Below the pieces are notes generated by a model. That model made no database searches, had not been told where the DNA came from, and was given only the letters and a program-made list of their open reading frames with translations. Below, one piece after another: positions 18,429 to 27,140 of a DNA stretch of 64,000 bases; position 1 is the stretch's first letter, and each line of letters opens with the position of its first letter. A program made the translations under genes and the position numbers. This DNA is from JAQBQB01 sp963757185 (GTDB lineage Bacteria; Gemmatimonadota; Gemmatimonadetes; Gemmatimonadales; Gemmatimonadaceae), in contig CAVWQI010000002.1 in NCBI GenBank assembly GCA_963757185.1, positions 620,001-684,000 of the forward strand. Reading direction: 5' to 3'.

Positions 18429-19901
18429 ATGAGCTGGATCACCATCTTCTGTTCCATGATCGCGGCGTCCTGCCTCACGGTCGCCGTCGTTCATCTATTC
18501 GTCTGGCTGCGCGCTCGCGACGCGCGGACGAACCTGCTTCTGAGCAACTGCGCCTTCTCGGCGGCGGTCGTCGTCGGGTTCGACGTCGCGCTGATGCACT
18601 CGCGGACGCCGGCAGAGTTTGCCGCCACGCTGCGTTGGCTCCACATCCCGCTGGCGTGGGCCCTCATCTCGGTCGTCCTCTTCGCCCGAGACTACCTCAA
18701 GGCCGGGCGCGACTGGCTCATGTGGTTGATCATCGCGGTGCGTGTCGTCGCGCTGGTGCTCAACTTCGCGATCCCGCTCAATCTGAATTTCCGCGAGATC
18801 ACGGCGATTCAAACCACCTCGATCCTCGGAGAGCCGATCTCCATTCCGATCGGCCGAACGAATCCGTGGATGCTGGTGGGCAACGCGGGCATAGTGCTTT
18901 TCCTCGCGTATCTGACCGACGCCTCGATCACGGCTTGGCGGACGGGTCGGCGCGCGCAAGCGCTGCTCATGGGTGCCATCCTCGGGCCGTCGATCTTCGC
19001 CGCGCTGATCCGCGGGATGGAGTTCGTGGTCGGCGCCTCGGACTACAAGAGTCCGTATTTCATCAGCCTGGTTCCCCTCGGCTTTCTCGTCGTGGTCTGT
19101 GTTGGACTGAGCAGCGACCTGCTCCGCGCGACCGCGCTCACACGCGAGCTTAGGGAAAGCCACGAACAAATGAGCCTCGCCCAGGCGGAGCTCGATCGCG
19201 TCTCCCGCCTCACGGCCATGGGTGAGTTCGCGGCCGCACTCGCGCACGAACTGCTTCAGCCGCTCACCGCGATTCTCTTGAACGCGAAGACGGCGTTGCA
19301 AACGCTTCCCGAGGCCACGCCCGGGGCCGACGAGATCCGAGCTGCGCTGCGCGGTGTGGTGGAGGCCGGCGAACGCGCGGCCGAGGTGACGCGACGAAAT
19401 CGAGAGCTCTTTCGCTATCGCACGGTGCGAACCGCGCCGGTCGACATCAATGGCGTGATCGAAGAGACCCGGACGCTTGCCGCGAGACGCTTGTCCGACA
19501 GCGGCGTGCACGTCGCCACGGCGCTCGCCACGAACCTGCCGCCGGTGCGCGGCGATCGCGTCGAGCTGCAGCAGGTGATCCTCAACCTCATCGCCAACGC
19601 GATCGACGCCACCGAGGCGCGGCCGGCGGCGCGAGTCTGGATCCGCTCGTACGAGGATGTCGACGGCATTCGCGTCGAAGTGGGCGACAACGGCATCGGC
19701 CTCGGCCGCGTCGACACTGGGCGCATGTTCTCGCTGTCGTACACGACGAAGCCCAACGGCACCGGCGTCGGTCTCTCGGTCAGCCGAGCGATCGTCGACG
19801 CGCACGGCGGCCGAATCTGGGCCGAGCCCAACGCCGACGGTGGAGCGAGCTTCTACTTCACGCTTCCGCAGGGCGGCGCCGGCGGCGACCTCCCTCAATG
19901 A
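18429..19901 (+). CDS. Membrane sensor histidine kinase
   Basis: 490 residues from MSWITIFCSM (longer starts exist but the membrane domain begins here). Seven or so hydrophobic helices span residues 1-230, followed by a short coiled region (RELRESHEQMSLAQAELDRV). The dimerisation box is GEFAAALAHELLQPLTAILLNA with phospho-acceptor His273; the usual Asn of HELNQPL is Leu here. The ATPase has the N box LQQVILNLIANAIDA, G1 DNGIGL, and G2 GTGVGLSVSR. Resembles FixL/DctB-like kinases (HPK4). No response regulator is adjacent; the stop overlaps the AlkD-like gene. Confidence 0.88.
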   Translation: MSWITIFCSMIAASCLTVAVVHLFVWLRARDARTNLLLSNCAFSAAVVVGFDVALMHSRTPAEFAATLRWLHIPLAWALISVVLFARDYLKAGRDWLMWLIIAVRVVALVLNFAIPLNLNFREITAIQTTSILGEPISIPIGRTNPWMLVGNAGIVLFLAYLTDASITAWRTGRRAQALLMGAILGPSIFAALIRGMEFVVGASDYKSPYFISLVPLGFLVVVCVGLSSDLLRATALTRELRESHEQMSLAQAELDRVSRLTAMGEFAAALAHELLQPLTAILLNAKTALQTLPEATPGADEIRAALRGVVEAGERAAEVTRRNRELFRYRTVRTAPVDINGVIEETRTLAARRLSDSGVHVATALATNLPPVRGDRVELQQVILNLIANAIDATEARPAARVWIRSYEDVDGIRVEVGDNGIGLGRVDTGRMFSLSYTTKPNGTGVGLSVSRAIVDAHGGRIWAEPNADGGASFYFTLPQGGAGGDLPQ

Positions 19902-20614
19902 CGCCGCCCCTTCCCGACGTCACGCCTGATCGCCTCGCAGCTCGCGCGAGGAAGGATCTCGCGACTCTCAGGCATCATGACGTGCCGACGGTGCGGTCAA
20001 TTCGCCGACGCTATTCGAAGCTGCTAAAGGAACAGCCGGCGCACGCGGTCGTCGCGTTTGCGCTCGCTTTGTCGGCTGACGGGTGTTGGGAGGAGCGCTT
20101 GATCGCGTACGAGGTCGTTGCCGCGCACCGTGCCGCGGCCGCGTCGCTCAACGAACGACAAGTAGCCTGGATGGCAAAAGGTCTCGACGATTGGGGCACG
20201 GTGGACCTCTTCGGCGTCACCATCCTCGGCCCCGCCTGGCGCGAGCGGCAAGTGTCCGACACGACGATCGATCGCCTTGCGCGATCGACTGATCGCTGGC
20301 GGCGTCGCCTCGCCCTCGTCGCCACCGTCCCGCTCAACTCGAAGGCGCGCGGCGCTTCTGAAGGAGGCGACGCCCGGCGCACGCTCCGCGTCTGCCGGCA
20401 ACTTCTCGCCGATCGCGACGACATGGTCGTAAAGGCGCTTTCGTGGGCGCTGCGCGAGTTGGCGAAACGCGATCCGACCGCGGTCAGAGTATTCGTCGAT
20501 GCGCACGAGGGCCGGGTTGCCGCACGCGTGCGCCGCGAGGTCTCCAACAAGCTGCGCACGGGATTGAAGACGCCTCGCCGGCAATCCGGCGTCGTGCTTA
20601 TTTTCTCAGCGTGA
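19898..20614 (+). CDS. AlkD-like DNA alkylation repair protein
   Basis: 238 residues starting by ATGA overlap with the kinase. HEAT-like helical repeats with landmarks VRSIRRRYSKLLKEQP, GLDDWGTVDLFGVTILGPAWRER, RRRLALVATVPLN and DMVVKALSWALRELAKRDP. The W-D-D-x-x-x-x pattern corresponds to the DNA-alkylation-repair family that excises bulky or positively charged alkylated bases. A catalytic Asp is in GLDDWGTVD. Coupling to a sensor kinase is curious, but no regulator is present. Confidence 0.82.
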   Translation: MTPPLPDVTPDRLAARARKDLATLRHHDVPTVRSIRRRYSKLLKEQPAHAVVAFALALSADGCWEERLIAYEVVAAHRAAAASLNERQVAWMAKGLDDWGTVDLFGVTILGPAWRERQVSDTTIDRLARSTDRWRRRLALVATVPLNSKARGASEGGDARRTLRVCRQLLADRDDMVVKALSWALRELAKRDPTAVRVFVDAHEGRVAARVRREVSNKLRTGLKTPRRQSGVVLIFSA

Positions 20615-20636
20615 CGAGGAGATCCGCGTCCTTCTG

Positions 20637-21119
20637 ATGGCGATCAACATTCGAACCGCGACGCCGGCCGACCTCCCCGCCCTCGGCCGACTCGGCGCGC
20701 TGCTCGTACGCGCGCACCACGATTTCGACGCCAAGAGATTCATCCCCGCCACTTCCGAGACGGAGGCGGGCTACTCGTGGTTCCTCGGCACGCAGCTCGA
20801 GAAACCGAACGTCGCCGTGCTCGTGGCCGACGACGGCGGCGAGGTCGTCGGATACTCGTATTCCGGCGTGGAAGGCCGCGACTACATGTCGCTCCGCGGA
20901 CCGGCGGGAATACTGTACGACGTCGTCGTCGATCCGAGCCGGCGCAACCACGGCGTCGGGAGGAAGCTCGTCGAGGCGGCTTTAGGGTTCTTGAAGAACC
21001 ACGGCTCGACGCAGGTCGTGCTCAGCACCGCGACGCACAACGACGCCGCCCAGCATCTCTTCGAGAGCGTCGGATTCCGCCGAACGATGATCGAGATGAC
21101 CACGGAACTGACGAACTGA
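20637..21119 (+). CDS. GNAT-family N-acetyltransferase
   Basis: 160 residues: IRTATPADLPALGRLGALL at the N-terminus, central VLVADDGGEVVGYSYSGVE, and the acetyl-CoA loop LYDVVVDPSRRNHGVGRKLVEAALGFLKNHG (motif A, R-x-x-G-x-G/A variant). QVVLSTATHNDAAQHLFESVGFRRT completes the fold. Substrate unknown. Follows the AlkD-like gene by 22 bases in the same direction. Confidence 0.88.
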   Translation: MAINIRTATPADLPALGRLGALLVRAHHDFDAKRFIPATSETEAGYSWFLGTQLEKPNVAVLVADDGGEVVGYSYSGVEGRDYMSLRGPAGILYDVVVDPSRRNHGVGRKLVEAALGFLKNHGSTQVVLSTATHNDAAQHLFESVGFRRTMIEMTTELTN

Positions 21120-21211
21120 CGCGTTTCTTTTCAGCCGCGGCTCTAGCCGAGCGTCGCGGATCGGCCGATCTTCATCGGACCTTCGAACCCAACTGCAGCG
21201 AGGATTGATAC

Positions 21212-21517
21212 GTGACCGACCCGATGACGCTCACAGCGGAATTCCGCTCCTCGGAATGGGAGCTTGTGTTGAAGTACGAGGACGGCTCACTCCCGGCGAC
21301 GCAGTGGACCGTCGAGACGCTCACGATGGTCGCGCAATGGTACGCCAAGAATCTCGATCGCGACGCGGCGACGGCGCGGTACCGCGAGTACTACGAGCGG
21401 AACCACCGGCGGCTCACGAATCGGCGCGAAGGGGCCGAGGTGGCGACGGCCGCGATCGAGGCGGTCGATAAAGTTTGGGAGTCGCTGTTGACTCAGGCGT
21501 TCGGGGCCAAGGCTTAG
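21212..21517 (+). CDS. Hypothetical cytosolic protein
   Basis: 101 residues from GTG 21212 (MTDPMTLTAEF). A beta-rich first half (FRSSEWELVLKYEDGSLPATQWTVETL) is followed by helices with many charged residues (WYAKNLDRDAATARYREYYERNHRRL). No known domain recognised. The frame has normal codon bias and ends just before the inverted-repeat element. Confidence 0.5.
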   Translation: MTDPMTLTAEFRSSEWELVLKYEDGSLPATQWTVETLTMVAQWYAKNLDRDAATARYREYYERNHRRLTNRREGAEVATAAIEAVDKVWESLLTQAFGAKA

Positions 21518-21553
21518 TTCAGGGCTCTTGGCTGGACGCGTAGCCAGTCGCGA

Positions 21554-21794
21554 GACCAGCATCGAGCGTCCAGCATCGAGACAGCGAGGCGTGGGAACCG
21601 CTTTGGACTCCGTGCGCTGTTACTTGCCTCGCTGCACACCCAGTCGTGAGACTGCTTCCCTGACGTCAGACCTCTGACCACTGATTGCTCGAGCCGTCCT
21701 GATTCCTGGGTGGGACCAGTGATCAGTATCGGTGAGAGGAGTTCAAAGCGGTTCCCGCTTCTGTCATCTCGATGCGCGAAGCTCGATGCTGGTC
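21554..21794. repeat. Long imperfect inverted repeat (MITE-like or hairpin RNA element)
   Basis: The left arm 21554-21610 (begins GACCAGCATCGAGC, ends CTTTGGACTC) and the right arm 21739-21794 (reverse complement begins GACCAGCATCGAGC, ends CTTTGAACTC) pair over about 56 bp with a few mismatches. The 128-base interior also has complementary pieces (ACCACTGAT near 21680, ATCACTGGT complement near 21716). The right arm runs into the 3' end of the metallophosphoesterase gene and encodes its last ten or so residues. No flanking target duplication is evident. Confidence 0.6.
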
Positions 21795-23050
21795 TGACGC
21801 TTCAAACGATCGCTCCGCGACACCGACCGCGCGCGATGGACAGCGGCTGACGCTTCTTTCGCCTTTCTGAGCGTCACGAGCGTCACCTCCGGCCTCGCCC
21901 CGATCCGAAACGGAATCCCCCAGTACCCGGTCCCTGGGCTGATGTACAGGACCGCGTCCTCACTCGTGTGCGCTCCCATCGCGTGCGCGAGGAACGGCGA
22001 CGCGAGACTCCAGCCGAGCATCGGAAGCGCGAACTGTCCCCAGTGCGTGTGCCCGCTCAGCGTGAGCGCCACTCCTCGCTTGGCAAGCGACGGCCAGAGC
22101 GACGGATTGTGAGCGAACGCGACGACGGTCGCGTCCTCCGGCACTCCGGCGAACGCGCGGTCGATGTCGGGTGCGGCGCGCGACGTTCCGCGACGGCCGC
22201 CCGCGGGATCGCCAGTGCCGACGAGCACGATCGCATCGACTCCTCGTCGAATGATGTGCGCTTCGTTCACGAGCACCGTGCCGAGTTTCGCTCGGCGTAG
22301 CGCGTCTTCGACGTCGTCCCATCCCGCGTAGACGTCGTGGTTGCCCGGGATCATGAACACGCCCAACGGCGCGGAGAGTGAACCCAGTAGCTCGGCGTAG
22401 ACAGCGACGTCCTCGGCGCGGTCGTCGATGAGGTCGCCCGTGATCGCGATGAGATCGGGCGCCAGCGCGTGCGTCGCGCGCACGACCTGGTCGATGAAGC
22501 GACGCGAGGTGTGCGGCCCGACGTGGAGGTCGGAGAGCTGGCCGATCTTGAGTCCGTCGAAGCTTGGCGGCAGCTCCGGCACGAACGCGTCGACGTGGCG
22601 GACGACGAGCGACCGCGAGCCGATGTAGCCGGCGACGAGAAAGATCGCCACCGCGACGAGCATGACGAACGCGAACGCGCGCCCGGCGATGAGAGCGTGA
22701 CCGAACAACGCCCCGCCGAGTGCGCCGATGAGGCCGGCGCCGGCGACGAGCGGAAGCATCAGGTTGGCGTACAGGAAGGGGCGGACGACGAGGAGTCGGA
22801 ACGCGGCGCTCGGGTAGAACGGCCACCCGCGCCACCGAAGGAACACGACCAGCGGGAGGATGAAATAGGCCGCGACGGCGAGCGTCACCCACAGTGCGCC
22901 GGGAAAGAGCCCGGCGGCGAGCACCGCGATCGTCGCCCACGCGGCGACGAAGTACGCGACGACGCGCGCCAGGATCACGGCCGGCGAGCGGCGCCGGCGG
23001 ACGGCGGGCCCGCCGGGGGCGGGGGTGGGGGCGGGCTCTGGGTTCGACAT
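21764..23050 (-). CDS. Membrane-anchored metallophosphoesterase
   Basis: 428 residues from MSNPEPAPTPAPGGP (ATG 23050). Four or five hydrophobic helices cover residues 20-165. The calcineurin-like domain follows: GQLSDLHVGPH (Asp/His), AITGDLIDDR, IPGNHDVYAGW (Gly-Asn-His-Asp), VAFAHNPSLW and LSGHTHWGQFALP. All five metal-binding blocks are intact, so it is probably an active phosphodiesterase/phosphatase of the YkuE type acting outside the membrane. The final residues are encoded within a long inverted repeat. Confidence 0.88.
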   Translation of the reverse strand: MSNPEPAPTPAPGGPAVRRRRSPAVILARVVAYFVAAWATIAVLAAGLFPGALWVTLAVAAYFILPLVVFLRWRGWPFYPSAAFRLLVVRPFLYANLMLPLVAGAGLIGALGGALFGHALIAGRAFAFVMLVAVAIFLVAGYIGSRSLVVRHVDAFVPELPPSFDGLKIGQLSDLHVGPHTSRRFIDQVVRATHALAPDLIAITGDLIDDRAEDVAVYAELLGSLSAPLGVFMIPGNHDVYAGWDDVEDALRRAKLGTVLVNEAHIIRRGVDAIVLVGTGDPAGGRRGTSRAAPDIDRAFAGVPEDATVVAFAHNPSLWPSLAKRGVALTLSGHTHWGQFALPMLGWSLASPFLAHAMGAHTSEDAVLYISPGTGYWGIPFRIGARPEVTLVTLRKAKEASAAVHRARSVSRSDRLKRQTSIELRASR

Positions 23051-23135
23051 GCCTAAATTTGCCGGCGCGTGGAAGCCGTGGCGGTCGGCCGGTCCGGCCC
23101 GTATCCTATCCCGCTGGTCCCAGACTATCGTACCC

Positions 23136-23762
23136 ATGTTCACGTCCAAAAGCTTCGCCGCGCTTCTCGGTCTCGCCGCGATTTCAACCGGTTTCGCGTG
23201 TACCTCGGGCAAGGCGGCCGACAAGTCCGTCGTTCAGCAATCGATGGCCGACATGTCCGCGCCGGTGACGATTCCCAAGGGCGCGGTGTTCACCGCCGCC
23301 GACGTGCATTTCATGCAGGGGATGATCGCCCACCACGCGCAGGCGATCTACATGTCGCGCATGGCCAAGGAGCACGGCGCCAACCCGCGCGTGCTCAAGT
23401 TCGCGAACAAGATCGACCAGTCGCAGATCGCCGAGATCCGATTGATGCAGGACTGGTTGCTCCGCAACGGTCAGTCCGCGCCCGACACGTCGTCGTGGCG
23501 CACGATGCAGATGCCGGGGATGCTCACCGCGCAGCAGCTCAAGGAGCTCGACGCGTCCAAGGGCGCCGATTTCGACCGCGAGTTCCTCACGCTCATGATT
23601 CAGCACCACGAGGGCGCGCTCAAGATGGTGTCCGATCTCTTCGCAACGCCGCTCGCCGGTCAGGACGTAGACGTTTCAGTGTTCGCGAACGACGTCCAGA
23701 CCGTGCAGACCGCTGAGATCGGGACGATGCATGCCATGCTCGACGAGATGTCGAGCAACTGA
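23136..23762 (+). CDS. DUF305 lipoprotein
   Basis: 208 residues from MFTSKSFAALLGLAAISTGFACTSG, lipobox GFAC. Two ferritin-like DUF305 motifs are visible: VHFMQGMIAHHAQAIYMSRMAKEH and FLTLMIQHHEGALKMVSDL, each with paired histidines and Met residues suited to copper or other metal binding. Expected location: periplasmic, lipid-anchored. The gene is 27 bases upstream of the LVIVD-repeat gene and likely co-transcribed. Confidence 0.87.
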   Translation: MFTSKSFAALLGLAAISTGFACTSGKAADKSVVQQSMADMSAPVTIPKGAVFTAADVHFMQGMIAHHAQAIYMSRMAKEHGANPRVLKFANKIDQSQIAEIRLMQDWLLRNGQSAPDTSSWRTMQMPGMLTAQQLKELDASKGADFDREFLTLMIQHHEGALKMVSDLFATPLAGQDVDVSVFANDVQTVQTAEIGTMHAMLDEMSSN

Positions 23763-23789
23763 ACCACTCCTCCACTGGAGCTTCGACTG

Positions 23790-25733
23790 ATGGGAACCAC
23801 TCGCAGGACGCTTTCGCTAGCCGCCGCTCTCGTCCTCTCCTGGGCGCCGCTGCTCGTCGCGCAGACCTATCCGACCGCCCCGGATCCGCGCAACGGACTC
23901 AAGCCCGGCAAGCTCGACGCGGGCATCGCGCAGAGCGGAATGAAGCTCGTCTCGTTCTCGCCCAAGCCGCCCGCGTTCGACTCGACCTCGGGACTCACGT
24001 TCATCAACTCTGACTTGGCGTTCCGCGACCACTACGTCTATCAGGGCAATTTCTCGGGCTTCATGGTCTGGGACGTGAAGAATCCAGCGAAGCCGGTGCT
24101 GGCCGCGACGGTCGTGTGCGTCACGGCGCAGGGCGATCCGTCGATCGTCGGCCACCTGCTCTTCATCTCGGCCGAGAGCCCCGGCAACCGGAATGACTGC
24201 GCGAAGGGCGGCATCAAGGACACGACCGATCACACGTCTCACATGACGGGCGTCCGCATCTACGACGTCTCGAATCCGAGAGCGCCGAAGCTGATCAAGA
24301 ACGTGCAGACGTGCAAAGGATCGCACACGCACACACTGGTACCCGACCCCAAGGACAAGGGCACGGTCTACCTGTACGTCTCGGGAAGCCAGGGCGCGCG
24401 TCCGTCGGTGGAACTCGCCGGGTGCAACAACGGTAGCGACCCCACGGACACGACGAATTCCCTCTATCGCCTCGACATCATCAAGGTGCCACTCGCGCAT
24501 CCGGAGAACGCCACGGTCGTCGGGGGTGCGCGCATCTTCACCGGTCTGGGTCAGGCTGCGCAGAGCACTGCGCGTCGCGACGCGCAAGCGAACCGCGGCG
24601 GGGGTGCGGGCGGGCGCGGCGGGCGGGGTGGACGAGCCGGTGACTCTGCACAGGCGCAAGCCGCGGCGAGAGCCCTCGGCTTCCGGCCAGATCCGTCGAA
24701 GGGTCCATGGAACTGCCACGACGTGACGGCCTATCCCGACATGCACCTGCTCGCCGGCGCGTGCGCGAGCTATGGCTTGCTCGTCGACATTTCGAATCCG
24801 CTCAAGCCGGTCCGCATCTCTGAGAAGGCCGACACGAACTTCTCGCTCTGGCACACCGCGGTCTTCAGCAACGACGCCTCGAAGGTCGTGTACACCGACG
24901 AGTGGGGCGGCGGCACAGCCCCCAACTGTCAGGCGACGAGCATGATGGAGATGGGCGGCAACGCGATCCTCACGATCAGCGCGGACAAGAAGTACACGCA
25001 GCACGCGTACTTCAAGATTCCGACGGCGCAGAGCGCGCAGGAAAACTGTGTGTCGCACAACGGCGGGCTCATCCCTGTGCCGGGTCGCGATCTCATGGTG
25101 CAGGGTTGGTATCAGGGCGGCATCGACGTGAGCGATTTCACGGATCCCGATCATCCGTTCGAGGTCGCGTACTTCGACCGCGGCCCGGTGGATTCTCCGG
25201 CGGATTCGATGACAGTAGCTGCCGCGGGCAGTCCCGCGGGCACTGCTGCGGGGACTCCCGCAGCCACGCCCGCGGGCGGTGGCGGCGGCCGCTTCCGGAA
25301 TACGATCGGCGGCTCGTGGGGCGCGTACTACTGGAACGGCTACATCTATTCGTCCGAGCTCGCGCGCGGCTTCGACATTCTCGAGCTGCTGCCGAGCGAC
25401 AAGCTCTCGGCCAACGAGCTCGCGGCGGCGAAGCTGGTGCGATTCACGGAATACAATCCGCAGAGCCAGCCGCACATCGTCTGGCCCGCGGCGTTCCCCG
25501 TGGTGCGGAGCTATCTCGATCAGTTGGTGCGAGACAACGGGCTGTCGGCCGGGCGCACGACGGCGATCGCCAAGGCACTGGACGCGGCCGAGAAGCAGAC
25601 AGGTGGCGCGCGCGGCGCGTCGTTGACGAAGCTGGCGAAGTCGGTGGACGGCGACGTGGCGGGCGCGAAGGATCAGGCGCGCGTGAAGTCGCTCTCGGCG
25701 GAGATCAAGCGGTTGGCTTCCGTTTCGAAGTAG
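23790..25733 (+). CDS. Secreted LVIVD-repeat beta-propeller protein
   Basis: 647 residues with signal peptide (ending LLVAQTYP). LVIVD-type repeats recur: YQGNFSGFMVWDVKNPAKPVLAATV, GVRIYDVSNPRAPKLIKNV, GLLVDISNPLKPVRISEKAD and GGIDVSDFTDPDHPFEVAYFDR, which build a beta-propeller. Several Cys pairs occur (VVCVT, NDCAKGG, VQTCKG). A low-complexity Gly/Arg segment near residue 270 and a Gly/Pro/Ala stretch near 480 lie in loops. Function unknown; the pairing with DUF305 hints at a shared cell-surface or metal-related role. Confidence 0.83.
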   Translation: MGTTRRTLSLAAALVLSWAPLLVAQTYPTAPDPRNGLKPGKLDAGIAQSGMKLVSFSPKPPAFDSTSGLTFINSDLAFRDHYVYQGNFSGFMVWDVKNPAKPVLAATVVCVTAQGDPSIVGHLLFISAESPGNRNDCAKGGIKDTTDHTSHMTGVRIYDVSNPRAPKLIKNVQTCKGSHTHTLVPDPKDKGTVYLYVSGSQGARPSVELAGCNNGSDPTDTTNSLYRLDIIKVPLAHPENATVVGGARIFTGLGQAAQSTARRDAQANRGGGAGGRGGRGGRAGDSAQAQAAARALGFRPDPSKGPWNCHDVTAYPDMHLLAGACASYGLLVDISNPLKPVRISEKADTNFSLWHTAVFSNDASKVVYTDEWGGGTAPNCQATSMMEMGGNAILTISADKKYTQHAYFKIPTAQSAQENCVSHNGGLIPVPGRDLMVQGWYQGGIDVSDFTDPDHPFEVAYFDRGPVDSPADSMTVAAAGSPAGTAAGTPAATPAGGGGGRFRNTIGGSWGAYYWNGYIYSSELARGFDILELLPSDKLSANELAAAKLVRFTEYNPQSQPHIVWPAAFPVVRSYLDQLVRDNGLSAGRTTAIAKALDAAEKQTGGARGASLTKLAKSVDGDVAGAKDQARVKSLSAEIKRLASVSK

Positions 25734-25768
25734 CCGCTACCCGTCGCTGGCGCACCGCCGCAAACGAC

Positions 25769-25803
25769 AAAGGACCCTACACCGTGATGGTGTGGGGTCC
25801 TTT
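25769..25803. terminator. Rho-independent terminator
   Basis: 15-bp stem (25769-25783 with 25789-25803, one G-T wobble) around a GTGAT loop, ending in TTTT on the plus strand and flanked by AAA on the other side, so it can act in both directions. It lies 36 bases after the LVIVD gene stop. Confidence 0.88.
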
Positions 25804-25873
25804 TGCAGCTTCCAGCGAAGCGCGCCCTGCCCCTCCCCCTCCCCCTTCCCCTCCCATCTCGGAGGCTCACGCG

Positions 25874-26191
25874 ATGCTGGACCGATTCGCCCGGCTTCTC
25901 CACGTTTCGACGACCGTTACCGCCATCCTCCTGTTGGTCGCCGCCGTTCAGTTCGCGACGCAGGTGTACGCGTTGGTGGACCTCGCGAGACGCGACGAGG
26001 TGTTCGGCGGCAGAAAGTGGGCGTGGGCGCTCATCATTGTCCTCGGCAATCTGCTGGGAGCGATCGGTTACCTCGTCGGCGGGCGGCTGCCGCCGGCGGT
26101 TGACGTTTCGGGTTCCAGCGCGAGCACGGCGGGTGGCGCTGCGTCGCGGCGGGCCGTTGATGCGCTGTACGGTCCGCGCGATGAACGCTGA
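25874..26191 (+). CDS. PLDc_N-domain small membrane protein
   Basis: 105 residues from MLDRFARLLHV. Two membrane helices: TAILLLVAAVQFATQVYALVDLA and WAWALIIVLGNLLGAIGYLVGG, with RRDEVFGGRKWAWALI between, the signature of the phospholipase D N-terminal membrane domain found as small subunits beside ABC-2 exporters. A Ser/Ala-rich tail follows. It overlaps the ATPase gene by 11 bases, so it belongs to the ABC operon and may be an accessory to it. Confidence 0.82.
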   Translation: MLDRFARLLHVSTTVTAILLLVAAVQFATQVYALVDLARRDEVFGGRKWAWALIIVLGNLLGAIGYLVGGRLPPAVDVSGSSASTAGGAASRRAVDALYGPRDER

Positions 26192-27140
26192 GCGCTTGGA
26201 CGACGCGCCGGCGATCGAGCTTCGCGGCCTGACCAAGCGCTTCGGCGGCACGCTCGCCCTCGACCACGCCGATCTCGTCGTCCGCCCGGGCGTGGTGTTC
26301 GGCTTCCTTGGGCGGAACGGCGCTGGAAAGACCACGACGCTTCGAATCCTTTCGGGACTCGCTCGTCCGACAGCGGGCATGGCTCACGTCCTCGGCCATG
26401 ATGTCACGAGCGCAGACGACGCGATCCGCGCGCGGATCGGCTTCCTCCCCGATGTGCCGGGCTTCTATCCGTGGATGACGGCGCGAGAGTACCTCGAGTT
26501 TGCGGGACGTCTCTTCGGGATCGACGACGAGACGCTCGATGCGCGCGCATCCGCGCTGCTCGAGATGGCTGGCCTCTCCTCGGTTGGCACGCGCATCGGC
26601 GGCTTTTCACGCGGCATGAAGCAGCGACTCGGTATTGCGCAGGCGCTGATCAACGCGCCCAGCCTCCTCATGCTCGACGAGCCGACGAGCGCGCTCGACC
26701 CCATCGGCCGGCGCGAGGTGCTCGAGATGGTCGCGTCGCTTCGCGGGCGGACGACGGTGTTCTTTTCGACCCACATCCTCGCCGACGTCGAGCGCGTGTG
26801 CGACGCGGTGGCGATTCTCGAGCGCGGCCGCGTGGTGGCGAGCGCCGGCATCGCCGAGCTCACGGCGCGCATCGGGGGAGGCGCCAACCGGCTTGTGGTC
26901 GAGTTGGAGAACGACGGGGACGCCGCCGCTGTCGCCGGCCTCCTGTCGGGACGAGCATGGCTGCGGTCCTTGGAAACCGTCGAGCGAACGTTGCGCGTGA
27001 CCGTCTCCGACATGCTCGCCGCACGGCGTGAGGTTCCGGCGGCGATCGCCGCTGCCGGCGTACCGCTTCGGCGGTTCGAGATCGCGGAGGCGAGCCTGGA
27101 AGATGTATTTGTGGCGCTCGTTGGGGGGCCACCCACATGA
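26181..27140 (+). CDS. ABC-2 type transporter ATP-binding protein
   Basis: 319 residues from MNAERLDDAPAIELRGLTKRF. Walker A is GRNGAGKTTT, Q loop in GFLPDVPGFYPWMT, signature FSRGMKQRLGIAQAL, Walker B LLMLDEPTSALDP and switch His in FFSTHILADVER. The C-terminal 80 residues form the extra domain usual in ABC-2 exporter ATPases (VERTLRVTVSDMLAARREVPAAIAAAGVPLRRFEIAEASLEDVFVAL). Coupled to the permease by ATGA at 27137. Confidence 0.93.
   Translation: MNAERLDDAPAIELRGLTKRFGGTLALDHADLVVRPGVVFGFLGRNGAGKTTTLRILSGLARPTAGMAHVLGHDVTSADDAIRARIGFLPDVPGFYPWMTAREYLEFAGRLFGIDDETLDARASALLEMAGLSSVGTRIGGFSRGMKQRLGIAQALINAPSLLMLDEPTSALDPIGRREVLEMVASLRGRTTVFFSTHILADVERVCDAVAILERGRVVASAGIAELTARIGGGANRLVVELENDGDAAAVAGLLSGRAWLRSLETVERTLRVTVSDMLAARREVPAAIAAAGVPLRRFEIAEASLEDVFVALVGGPPT

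Noticed and set aside
23817..25475. Long minus-strand open frame under the LVIVD gene
   Set aside because: Composition is Arg-rich and lacks domains; opposite-strand shadow in high-GC DNA.
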